DNA from: DASSSQ01 sp963839285
Lineage (GTDB): Bacteria; Actinomycetota; Thermoleophilia; Gaiellales; Gaiellaceae
Direction of reading: 5' to 3'
DNA length: 64,000 bases
NCBI GenBank assembly: GCA_963839285.1
Contig: CAWIUN010000022.1
Location: 62,001 to 126,000, forward strand
The notes under the pieces are model-generated. The model saw only the letters and a program-made list of their open reading frames with translations, ran no database searches and was not told the DNA's origin. The position numbers and the translations under genes were made by a program. Below, piece by piece: positions 26,000 through 33,566 of this stretch; positions within the stretch are counted from its first letter, which is position 1, and the number at the start of each line of letters is the position of its first letter.

Positions 26000-26958
26000 G
26001 CCAGGAGCTCCCGCACCCGCTCGAGCCGGAGCAGGCCGAGGACGGCGCCGTCGTCGCCGACGACCTCGACCGCCGGCGCGCCCGCGTCGAGCATCAACGA
26101 GAGGGCGCCGCGCACGGTCGTCGCCGCCGGCAGCGACGGGAGCTCGGGCCCGGAGCCGTTCCGCGCCTCGAGCGCGACCTCGCCGAGCCGCCGCAGCGCC
26201 AGCCGCCGCAGCGCGCGGTCCTCGCCGACGAAGCGCTCGACGAAGACGTCGGCGGGCCGGGCGAGGATCGTGTCGGGCGTGTCGCACTGGACGAGCACGC
26301 CGCCCTCGCGGAAGATCGCGATCCGGTCGCCGAGCCCGATCGCCTCGTCGACGTCGTGGGTGACGAAGAGGATCGTCTTGCCGACCTCGCGGTGCAGGCG
26401 CCGCAGCTCCTGCTGCAGGTGGGCGCGCACGATCGGGTCGACGGCGCCGAACGGCTCGTCCATCAGCAGGATCGGCGGGTCGGCCGCGAGCGCGCGCGCG
26501 AGCCCGACCCGCTGGCGCTGGCCGCCGGAGAGCGCCGCCGGATAGCGTCCCGCGTCGCCCTGCTCGAGCCCGACCAGGGCGAGCAGCTCCTCGACGCGCG
26601 CGCGGATCCGGGCCTTCGGCCAGCCGAGCAGCCGCGGCACCGTCGCGACGTTCTGCGCGACGGTCATGTGCGGGAAGAGGCCGACCTGCTGGATCACGTA
26701 GCCGATCCCGCGGCGGAGCTCGGTCGCCGGGATCTCGGCGACGCTGCGGCCGTCGACCCGGACGTCGCCCTCGTCCCAGGGGACGAGCCGGTTGACCATC
26801 CGCAGCGCCGTCGTCTTGCCGCCGCCCGAGGGCCCGACGAGGACGCAGAGCTCGCCCGCCGCCACGGTCAGCGAGAGGTCGGTGACCGCCGGCTCCTCCC
26901 GCCCCGGGTAGCGCTTCGTGACGCGATCGAAGACGATCTCCGCGGCGGCGCCCTGCAC
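25996..26958 (-). CDS. Glycine betaine/choline-type ABC transporter ATP-binding protein (ProV/OpuBA family)
   Basis: 320 residues. Walker A GPSGGGKT is near residue 41, signature LSGGQRQRVGLARAL near 146, Walker B ILLMDEPFGAVDP, and the H-loop FVTHD. The C-terminal 60-70 residues (TTVRGALSLMLDAGAPAVEVV...) resemble half of a CBS module, which in this family senses ionic strength and gates transport. It is the first gene of the operon and is divergent from the binding-protein gene across a 95-base promoter region. Confidence 0.94.
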   Translation of the reverse strand: MQGAAAEIVFDRVTKRYPGREEPAVTDLSLTVAAGELCVLVGPSGGGKTTALRMVNRLVPWDEGDVRVDGRSVAEIPATELRRGIGYVIQQVGLFPHMTVAQNVATVPRLLGWPKARIRARVEELLALVGLEQGDAGRYPAALSGGQRQRVGLARALAADPPILLMDEPFGAVDPIVRAHLQQELRRLHREVGKTILFVTHDVDEAIGLGDRIAIFREGGVLVQCDTPDTILARPADVFVERFVGEDRALRRLALRRLGEVALEARNGSGPELPSLPAATTVRGALSLMLDAGAPAVEVVGDDGAVLGLLRLERVRELLA

Positions 26959-27053
26959 GGGGATGATCGTAACCGCCCCCGTCGTTGTGCCTCGACACGC
27001 GCCCGAAGCCGATTAGGATCGGGCGCTCCTGTCCCGCAGACACTGGAGGAGCG

Positions 27054-27959
27054 ATGCGAGTCAAAGCACCACGGCCGGCGCTCGGCGCCTACCTGCTGGC
27101 GATTCTCTTCGGCTCGATCCTCGCGGCGACCGCGTCCGCCGCGAGCAAGCCGACGATCGTGCTCGGCACGAAGAACTTCCCCGAGGAGTACATCCTCGGC
27201 CAGCTCTACAAGCAGTCCCTGCAGGCGCACGGGTTCAAGGTCGCCTACAAGGAGAACATCGGCTCGACCGAGATCATCGACACCGCCCTGACGAGCGGCA
27301 AGATCAACGTCTACCCGGAGTACACCGGCGTGATCGTCCAGGTCGTCTTCCACCGGGCGCTCTCCGCCAAGACCGCCGGCGCCACCTACACGCTCGCGAA
27401 GAAGCTGCAGGAGCAGCGCGGCTTCACGCTCTTCGCACGGACGCCGTTCTTCGACACCGACGCGATCGCGGTCACGAAGGCGACGGCCGCCAAGTACAAG
27501 CTGAAGACGGTCGCCGACCTGCGCAAGGTCAAGGGCCTGACCCTGGCGGGCCTGCCCGAGTTCCGCACCCGCAACACGGGGCTCGTCGGCCTCCGGAACA
27601 TCTACAAGATCCGCAACACGAAGTTCGTGCCGCTCGCCGGGATCAGCCCCTACGCGGCGCTCGACTCGGGCAAGGCGATGGCCGCGGCGGTCTTCTCGAC
27701 CGACCCGCCGCTCGGCAAGGGGTCGAACTACGTCGTCCTGACCGACACGAAGCACCTGTTCGGCTTCCAGAACGTGGCGCCGGTCGTCTCGAAGAAGCTG
27801 GCGGCGCAGCTCGGGCCGAAGTTCCGGCAGACGATGGACGCGGTCAGCCGCACGCTGACGACGCCCGCGATCATCGCCATGAACAAGGCCGTGATCGTCG
27901 ACAAGCAGTCGCCGGCGAAGGTCGCACGGGCCTTCCTGCAGGCGAACAAGCTGCTCTAG
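27054..27959 (+). CDS. Glycine betaine/choline-type substrate-binding protein (OpuBC family)
   Basis: 301-residue secreted binding protein. The signal peptide (LGAYLLAILFGSILAATASAAS) has no lipobox cysteine. The mature part begins KPTIVLGTKNFPEEYILGQLYKQ, a hallmark of the OpuAC-type family, and contains the conserved NVYPEYTG segment and aromatic residues that usually form the cage for a quaternary ammonium group. ATG 27054 follows GGAGGAGCG. It is transcribed away from the permease/ATPase operon but surely serves it. Confidence 0.93.
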   Translation: MRVKAPRPALGAYLLAILFGSILAATASAASKPTIVLGTKNFPEEYILGQLYKQSLQAHGFKVAYKENIGSTEIIDTALTSGKINVYPEYTGVIVQVVFHRALSAKTAGATYTLAKKLQEQRGFTLFARTPFFDTDAIAVTKATAAKYKLKTVADLRKVKGLTLAGLPEFRTRNTGLVGLRNIYKIRNTKFVPLAGISPYAALDSGKAMAAAVFSTDPPLGKGSNYVVLTDTKHLFGFQNVAPVVSKKLAAQLGPKFRQTMDAVSRTLTTPAIIAMNKAVIVDKQSPAKVARAFLQANKLL

Positions 27960-27963
27960 CCGG

Positions 27964-29124
27964 CTAGGCCAGCGCGAACGCGCGGAGGAGCTCGGCGCTG
28001 CGGACGCGGCAGCGCTCGAGCGCCTCCGCGCGGGTCGCGGCGTGCTCGGAGAAGATCGCGAGCCGGTAGCTCGACCCGTCGTTCAGGCCCTGCTCCGAGA
28101 GGCGCAGCCCGGGGCGGACGAGCACCTCCAGCCCCGGCTGCGGCTCGGGCACCGCCTCGACGAGCGCGTCGGCGAAGACGCGGATCACCCAGCTGACCGC
28201 GACGCCGTCGGGCTCGCCGCCCGCCCAGGCCGGGTCGTCGCCGCAGGCGAGGGCGAAGAGGGCCTCGTAGGTCGAGCGGCCGTGAGTCGCCTCGACGAGC
28301 GGCGCGAACTGCGAGGCGATGCGCGCGTTCACCTCGATCAGCTGCGGGGTGCCGCGCTCGGGCACCGCGAGCTCGATGTTGAAGAAGGCGTCGTCGAGCC
28401 CGAGCGCCGGGACGACCCGGGCGGCGATCTCCGCGAGCTCCTCCAGCCGCGCCGCCGGCAGCGCGCTCGGGTACTCGAACCGCTGGAAGCTGCCGGTGCC
28501 CGGGTAGGTGACCGAGTCGGTGACGCCGATCGTGGTCACGCGGCCCTCGCGCACGTAGCCCTCGAGCGTCACCTCGAGCCCGTGCACGAGCTCCTCCGCG
28601 AGGTAGCCGTCGAAGTCGAGCCCGTCGACGCCGGCCAGCTCGGCCATCCGCCCGAAGCTGTCGCGGTAGGCGTCGTGCACCGGGGCGGGCAGCTGCTCGA
28701 GGCGCTCGAGCAGGAACGACCCCTGCGAGAGACGGCCGACGACGGGCTTGACGAAGAAGGGCGGCGGGAACGGCGCGGCGCCGTCGAGGACGGCGAAGCC
28801 CGGCACCGACTCCGGCGCGGCCCGACGCTGCACGGCGCGGGCGGTCGGCTTGTGCTGGCAGCGGAGGACGGCCTCCGGCGCCGGGCCGGGCAGGCCGCGC
28901 CGGGCGGCGACGAGCGCGGCGAGGAGCGCCGAGCGGTCCTTGCTGCCGACGACGCCGTCCGCCCGGAGGCGCTCCGCCTCGGCGAGGATGCCGGCGGCGT
29001 CGAACGGCGCGCCGTCGTCGAGGTCGCCGCCGACCGCGTGGACGCGGTAGCGCGCGCCGAGGCCGGCGCTCTCGGCTGCTGCGAGATCGCGGGCGCTGGG
29101 ACACACGAGCAGGAGATCTCGCAC
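27964..29124 (-). CDS. ATP-grasp ligase, carbamoyl-phosphate-synthase/D-Ala-ligase-like
   Basis: About 386 residues from GTG 29124. Residues 1-95 are a Rossmann-like preATP-grasp domain (RDLLLVCPSARDLAAAESAG); the ATP-grasp domain follows, with the ATP-binding lysine in PPFFVKPVVGRLSQGS, GFD-like FDGYLAEELVHGLEVTLEG and the Mg-binding end FFNIELAVPERGTPQLIEVNARI. Such enzymes make an acyl phosphate from a carboxylate and couple it to an amine. It is downstream of a second ATP-grasp gene (41-base gap) and opposite a tryptophanase-family gene, suggesting two successive amide or peptide bonds in one small-molecule pathway. Substrates are unknown. Confidence 0.82.
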   Translation of the reverse strand: MRDLLLVCPSARDLAAAESAGLGARYRVHAVGGDLDDGAPFDAAGILAEAERLRADGVVGSKDRSALLAALVAARRGLPGPAPEAVLRCQHKPTARAVQRRAAPESVPGFAVLDGAAPFPPPFFVKPVVGRLSQGSFLLERLEQLPAPVHDAYRDSFGRMAELAGVDGLDFDGYLAEELVHGLEVTLEGYVREGRVTTIGVTDSVTYPGTGSFQRFEYPSALPAARLEELAEIAARVVPALGLDDAFFNIELAVPERGTPQLIEVNARIASQFAPLVEATHGRSTYEALFALACGDDPAWAGGEPDGVAVSWVIRVFADALVEAVPEPQPGLEVLVRPGLRLSEQGLNDGSSYRLAIFSEHAATRAEALERCRVRSAELLRAFALA

Positions 29125-29165
29125 CAGGAGCTGATCTTGACGGTTGCCGCGCCCGCCGCGAAGCG

Positions 29166-30023
29166 TCAAGCGTGGACGCCCGCGAGCGGCCGGCTCGACG
29201 GCAGCGACAGCGCCGCCGCCGTCTCGGCGTAGACGTCGCTGCGCGGCAGCGAGTAGCGGCGGTCGAAGTGGACGGTCGCGTTCAGCTCGAGCACGACGAA
29301 GCCGCTCCCGGAGGGCAGCAGGTCGACGCCGACGAAGGCGGCGCCGGTCGCCTCGGCCGCCGCGAGCGCGAGCTCGCACGCGTCCTCGCCCGGGCGCCCG
29401 GGGCGGAGGCTGCCGCCGAGCGAGGTGTTCGTCCGCCACTCGCCGGGCGCGGGCAGCCGCTCGGCGGCGCCGACGACGCGGCCGCCGGCGACGATCAGGC
29501 GCAGGTCGTGGACGGGCGGCGGCACCAGCTCCTGGACGAGCGCCCCGTGGCGCCGGAACCAGCCGCGGCTCTCGAGCGCGGCCAGGTGGCGGGCGAGCGC
29601 GGCGCGCGTCCCGCAGAGCTCGACGTCCCTGCCCCAGCTCCCGTAGCGCGGCTTGACGACGACCGGCGGCTCCAGCGACGGCACGCCTCCCGCCGCCACG
29701 TGCTCGGTGCGCGGGTGCGGCAGCCCGGCGCGCTCGAGCAGGGCCGCCGTCAGCAGCTTGTCGTGGACGTGGAGGAGGCCGGCCGCGTCGTTGACGACGT
29801 GGACGCCGCGCCGGCGCGCGGCTCCGAGCGCGGCGAGCCCGGGCTCGATCCCGTCCAGGGTCTCGAGCACGTCGAGCCGGCCGACGAGGACGTCGCCCTC
29901 CCCGAGCCTGCCGGCGCCGCCGGCCTCGACCAGCACGGCGGCGATCCCGAGGTTGCGCCAGGCCTCGGCCAGCCACCCGTTCGTCGCGTCCGCCGTGCCG
30001 AGGATCCCGACGATCCCCCTCAT
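29166..30023 (-). CDS. RimK/LysX-like ATP-grasp ligase
   Basis: 285 residues from ATG 30023. The N-terminal domain (MRGIVGILGTADATNGWLAE) is short and Gly-rich; the ATP-grasp domain shows the RimK-type VVKPRYGSWGRDV, PPPVHDLRLIVAGGRVVGA and the metal-binding GVDLLPSGSGFVVLELNAT. RimK-like ligases add glutamate or another amino acid to an amine through an acyl phosphate. It is the first gene of a minus-strand pair with the larger ATP-grasp enzyme and is divergent (107 bases) from the tryptophanase-family gene, so the three are likely co-regulated. Confidence 0.85.
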   Translation of the reverse strand: MRGIVGILGTADATNGWLAEAWRNLGIAAVLVEAGGAGRLGEGDVLVGRLDVLETLDGIEPGLAALGAARRRGVHVVNDAAGLLHVHDKLLTAALLERAGLPHPRTEHVAAGGVPSLEPPVVVKPRYGSWGRDVELCGTRAALARHLAALESRGWFRRHGALVQELVPPPVHDLRLIVAGGRVVGAAERLPAPGEWRTNTSLGGSLRPGRPGEDACELALAAAEATGAAFVGVDLLPSGSGFVVLELNATVHFDRRYSLPRSDVYAETAAALSLPSSRPLAGVHA

Positions 30024-30130
30024 GGAGCGACGCTCGCGGCCCGGCGGCGGCCGGGCATCGGGGTGCGCACCGCCCGCGCGTGCGTGCATCCGCGGATGTC
30101 GCCGCCCGGGCGCGGCAGGACGATCCGCAC

Positions 30131-31525
30131 ATGAACGTGCCCCCGTGGAAGATCAAGGTCGTCGAGCCGATCGTCCTCCGCTCCGCGGAGGAGCGGGCGG
30201 AGGCAATGGCGGCGGCCGGCTGGAACACCTTCCTCCTCCACGCCGACGACGTCTTCGTCGACCTGCTGACCGACAGCGGCACCTCGGCGCTCTCGCAGGA
30301 GCAGCGCGCGGCGATGGAGCTCGGCGACGAGTCCTACGCCGGCTCGCGCAGCTTCTTCCGGCTCGAGGAGACGATGCGCGAGCTCTACGGCTACCGGCAC
30401 CTGATCCCGACGCACCAGGGCCGCGGCGCCGAGCACCTGCTCTCCCGCGCGCTCGTGCGCCCCGGGCAGCTCGTGCCCTCGAACCTCTACTTCACGACCT
30501 CCCGCGCCCACGTCGAGCTCGCCGGCGGCGTCTGGGTCGACGTCGCCTGCGCCGAGGCGCGCGACCCCGCCTCGCCGTTCCCGTTCAAGGGCAACATCGA
30601 CCTGCCCGCGCTGGAGCGCGTGCTCGCGGGACACCGCGGCGAGGTCGCCTTCGTGCGCCAGGAGGCCTGCCTGAACATGGCCGGCGGGCAGCCGTTCTCG
30701 CTCGAGAACCTGCGCGCCGTGCGGGAGCTGACGCGCGAGTACGGCGTCCCCTTCTTCCTCGACGCCACGCGCGCCTCCGAGAACGCCGTCTTCGTCAAGG
30801 ACCGCGAGCCGGGGTACGGCGACTGGACGCTGCCGGCGTTGATCCGCGAGCTCGCCTCGCTCTCCGACGGCGCCGTCTTCTCCTCGAAGAAGGACCACTT
30901 CGTCCCGATCGGCGGCTTCGTCGCGGTCAACGACGACGCGCTCGCACGGACGCTGCGGGAGTCGGTCGTCGTCTACGAGGGCTTCACGCAGTACGGCGGC
31001 ATGGCCGGGCACGACATGGAGGCGCTCGCGCTCGGGATGCGCGACGCGGCCGACGAGGAGATCGTCCGGCACTACGTCGGCCAGGCCGCCTACCTGGGCG
31101 GGCTGCTGCAGGCTTCCGGCGTGCCGATCGTCGTCCCGGTCGGCGCCCACGCGGTCTTCGTCGACGCGAAGCGGCTGCTGCCGCACCTGCCGCAGACGGC
31201 CTTCCCGGCGCAGTCGCTCGCGGCGGCGATCTACCTCGCCGGCGGCGTCCGCGCGATGGAGCGCGGGATCGTCTCGGGCCAGCACGGAGACGAGCCGTAC
31301 GACGGGCTCGAGCTCGTGCGGCTGACCCTGCCGCGGCGCGTCTACACGGACACGCACCTCGCGTACGTGGCCGAGACGGTCGCGAAGGTGCAGGCGGTCG
31401 CCGACGACGTGCCGGGGCTCGAGCTCACGTACGCGCCCAGGGAGCTGCGCTTCTTCCAGGCGCGGTTCGAGCCGCTGACGCCCTTCCCGAGCTTCGCCGC
31501 GGAGCGGGAGGCCGTGCTCAGGTAG
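30131..31525 (+). CDS. Tryptophanase/tyrosine phenol-lyase family PLP enzyme (beta-eliminating lyase)
   Basis: 464 residues, the length of TnaA/TPL. The family is clear across the whole protein: RIK-like opening PPWKIKVVEPIVL, LLTDSGTSALS, GDESYAGSRSFF, IPTHQGRGAEHLL, FFLDATRASENA and the PLP lysine K254 in SSKKDHFVPIGGF, then VYEGFTQYGGMAGHDMEAL and LTLPRRVYT, whose Arg holds the substrate carboxylate. The classical SGKKD motif is SSKKD here. The reaction is normally C-beta elimination of Trp, Tyr or S-linked cysteine to pyruvate and ammonia. No TnaC-like leader is seen upstream. With two divergent ATP-grasp ligases and an EamA exporter behind it, it may instead supply or trim an unusual amino acid. 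Confidence 0.9.
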   Translation: MNVPPWKIKVVEPIVLRSAEERAEAMAAAGWNTFLLHADDVFVDLLTDSGTSALSQEQRAAMELGDESYAGSRSFFRLEETMRELYGYRHLIPTHQGRGAEHLLSRALVRPGQLVPSNLYFTTSRAHVELAGGVWVDVACAEARDPASPFPFKGNIDLPALERVLAGHRGEVAFVRQEACLNMAGGQPFSLENLRAVRELTREYGVPFFLDATRASENAVFVKDREPGYGDWTLPALIRELASLSDGAVFSSKKDHFVPIGGFVAVNDDALARTLRESVVVYEGFTQYGGMAGHDMEALALGMRDAADEEIVRHYVGQAAYLGGLLQASGVPIVVPVGAHAVFVDAKRLLPHLPQTAFPAQSLAAAIYLAGGVRAMERGIVSGQHGDEPYDGLELVRLTLPRRVYTDTHLAYVAETVAKVQAVADDVPGLELTYAPRELRFFQARFEPLTPFPSFAAEREAVLR

Positions 31526-31538
31526 CTTCCGGGGCCTC

Positions 31539-32484
31539 GTGACCGAGGCCCCGTTCCCCGTCCCGCCGGCCCGGGAGCGGCACCCCGCGCGCGGCTACGC
31601 GATGGCGCTGACCGCGGCGACGCTCTGGGCCGCGAACGGCACCGTCGCCAAGGTCGTGCTCGTCGGCGGGCTCTCCTCGCTGCAGCTCGCCGAGGTGCGC
31701 TCGGCCGGAGCCTTCCTCGGGCTCGCGCTCGGCCTCGCCGTGCTCGCCCCGCGGGCGCTGCGCGTGACCCGGAGCGAGCTGCCCGCGCTCGTCCTCTTCG
31801 GCGTCGGCGGGCTCGCCTTCGTCCAGCTCTTCTACTTCCTCGCGATCCGGCGGCTCGAGATCGGCGTCGCGCTCCTGATCGAGTACCTGGCGCCGCTCCT
31901 CGTCGCCCTCGTCGCCCGCTTCGTCTTCGGCGAGCACGTGCGACGGCGCGTCTGGGCCGCGCTCGCCCTGGCGCTCGCGGGGCTGGCGCTGATCGTCGAC
32001 GTCGCGCACGGCGTGACGCTGAACGGCGCAGGCGTCGCGGCCGCGCTCGCGGGGTCGGTCTCGTACGCCGCCTACGTCCTGCTCGCCGAGCGCGCGGTCG
32101 CGGGCCGGGACACGCTCTCGCTGCTCTGCTTCGGCTTCGGCTTCGCGACGGCGTTCTGGGCGCTCGTCGTGCCCTGGTGGCGCTTCCCCTTCCACCTCTT
32201 CGCCGACCGGCTCTCGCTGCTCGGCCGGCTCGACGCGACCGAGCTGCCGGGCTGGCTGCTCGTCCTCTTCGTCGTCGTGCCGGGGACGATCGTCCCCTTC
32301 GTGCTCCTGATCGGGGCGCTGCGGCACCTGCCGGCGACGCGGGTCGCGATCGCCGCGATGGCGGAGCCGGTCGTCGCGACGGTGGTCGCCTGGGCCTGGC
32401 TCGGCGAGGCGCTCGGGCCGGCGCAGCTGGCCGGCGGCGGCGTCGTCCTGGCCGGCGATCCTGCTCGCCCAGACCGCGCGTTAG
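31539..32484 (+). CDS. EamA/DMT-family transporter, frameshifted near 32456
   Basis: Ten-helix drug/metabolite transporter of about 315 residues. The two EamA repeats are visible: residues 20-145 (ALTAATLWAANGTVAKVVLV) and 160-310 (AALAGSVSYAAYVLLAERAV), the second ending VVAWAWLGEALGPAQLAGGG. One extra C near 32456 (GCCGG-C-GATCC) shifts the frame over the last ten residues; correction gives VVLAGILLAQTAR and TAG at 32484. GTG 31539 starts 13 bases after the tryptophanase-family stop, so the two are one operon. EamA proteins often export amino acids or their derivatives, fitting a product exporter. Confidence 0.87.
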
Positions 32485-32514
32485 GCGAAGCTTTGCAGAG
32501 GTTCGTGCGTCGGG

Positions 32515-32538
32515 AACCCCCCGAAAGGGGGAGGTTTT
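32515..32538 (+). terminator. Hairpin plus T-run after the EamA gene
   Basis: AACCCCCC, a GAAA loop and GGGGGAGGTT form a strong stem followed by TTTT, 30 bases after the EamA stop. It also lies 29 bases before the CAP start codon, so it could act as a 5'-UTR structure for that gene instead. Confidence 0.5.
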
Positions 32539-32566
32539 CAACGCATATTCTTGCCAAGCTGCCGCC

Positions 32567-33067
32567 ATGGAGCCGCGCCGCGCGAGCATCCTGCTGGCCC
32601 TGCTCGTCGTCCTCGTCCTCGCCGTCGGAGCCGGGACGCTCGCGTTCCCGCGCGGGTCGGGCGCCGCGAGCAGCACCACCGTCGCCCGAGGCTCGCTCCT
32701 GAGGGAGATCAACCGCGTCCGCGCCGCGCACGGCCTCAGGACGCTGCGCCCCGACACGACGCTCTCCCGCGCCGCGGCCGCGCACACCCGCCAGATGACC
32801 CGCACCGGCACCTTCTCGCACGGCGCCTTCGCCTCGCGCATGGTCCGCTTCCACGTCCGCGGGCCGTTCGTCGGCGAGAACCTCGCCTGGGGCACCGGCT
32901 CCTACGCCAGCGCCCGCGGGATCGTCCGGGCCTGGCTGGAGAGCCCGGAGCACCGGCGCAACCTCCTCCGCCCCGGCTTCCGCCGGATCGGCCTCGGCCT
33001 GCGGCGGGCCGCGTTCCAGGGCACCGCCGGCGCGAACGTCGTCACGGCCGACTTCGCCGGCTACTAG
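32567..33067 (+). CDS. Secreted CAP/SCP-domain protein
   Basis: 166 residues. A hydrophobic N-terminal segment (ASILLALLVVLVLAVGAGTLAF) serves as signal peptide or anchor. The CAP domain (about 40-165) has LLREINRVRAAHGLRTLRP, AAAHTRQMTRTGTFSHG, VGENLAWGTGSYAS and WLESPEHRRNLL, the YkwD-like bacterial pattern. It is a second, more compact paralogue of the CAP protein at 16343 and lacks cysteines. It probably acts in or outside the cell wall; activity unknown. Confidence 0.9.
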   Translation: MEPRRASILLALLVVLVLAVGAGTLAFPRGSGAASSTTVARGSLLREINRVRAAHGLRTLRPDTTLSRAAAAHTRQMTRTGTFSHGAFASRMVRFHVRGPFVGENLAWGTGSYASARGIVRAWLESPEHRRNLLRPGFRRIGLGLRRAAFQGTAGANVVTADFAGY

Positions 33068-33082
33068 CCACCTGCTCGCTGC

Positions 33083-33520
33083 CTACTCGCGGTCGAGCAA
33101 CGACCGCAGCTCGCCGAGCTTCTCGCGGCGCAGCGCCTCGCGCTCGCCCGCGTCGACGCGGCCGAGCAGGTCGCGCACGAGCGAGGCCAGCTCGACCGGG
33201 TTGAACGGCTTCGTGATGTAGTCGACGCCGCCGAGGTCGATGCCGCGCGCACGGTCGCGGAGCTCGGCGCGGGCGGTCAGGAAGACGATCGGGATCTCCT
33301 CGGTGCGCGGGTCGTCGAGCAGCTCCTCGGCGACCTGCCAGCCGTCGAGCCCGGGCATCATCACGTCGAGCAGGATCACGTCCGGATCGCCGGCGCGCGC
33401 CTGCTCGAGCCCGCTGGGGCCGTCGGCGGCCTCGAGCACGTCCATGCCCTCCGCCTCGAGGTTGACCCGGCAGAGCAGCCGGATCGGCGCTTCGTCGTCG
33501 ATTACGAGGATCCTCGTCAC
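33083..33520 (-). CDS. Single-domain response regulator (CheY-like)
   Basis: 145 residues. A receiver domain with acidic pocket D8-D9, phospho-acceptor D52 (ILLDVMMPG), Thr in VFLTA and Lys in YITKPFNP, then a short helical tail of 20 residues and no output domain. It starts 46 bases downstream of the large multi-GAF kinase and is almost certainly its partner, passing phosphate on by protein contact and not by binding DNA. Confidence 0.92.
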   Translation of the reverse strand: MTRILVIDDEAPIRLLCRVNLEAEGMDVLEAADGPSGLEQARAGDPDVILLDVMMPGLDGWQVAEELLDDPRTEEIPIVFLTARAELRDRARGIDLGGVDYITKPFNPVELASLVRDLLGRVDAGEREALRREKLGELRSLLDRE

Positions 33521-33566
33521 ATCGTCACCCGGTACCGCGCGGATCTATGCCCATTCGCGCCGGACC

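Noticed and set aside
30024..30130. A tnaC-like leader peptide ahead of the tryptophanase-family gene
   Set aside because: No short frame with the required Trp-Pro arrangement and ribosome site is seen in the 107-base gap.
32515..32566. A ydaO-type (c-di-AMP) riboswitch ahead of the CAP gene
   Set aside because: Only one simple hairpin with a T-run is present; the long conserved junctions of that riboswitch are absent.
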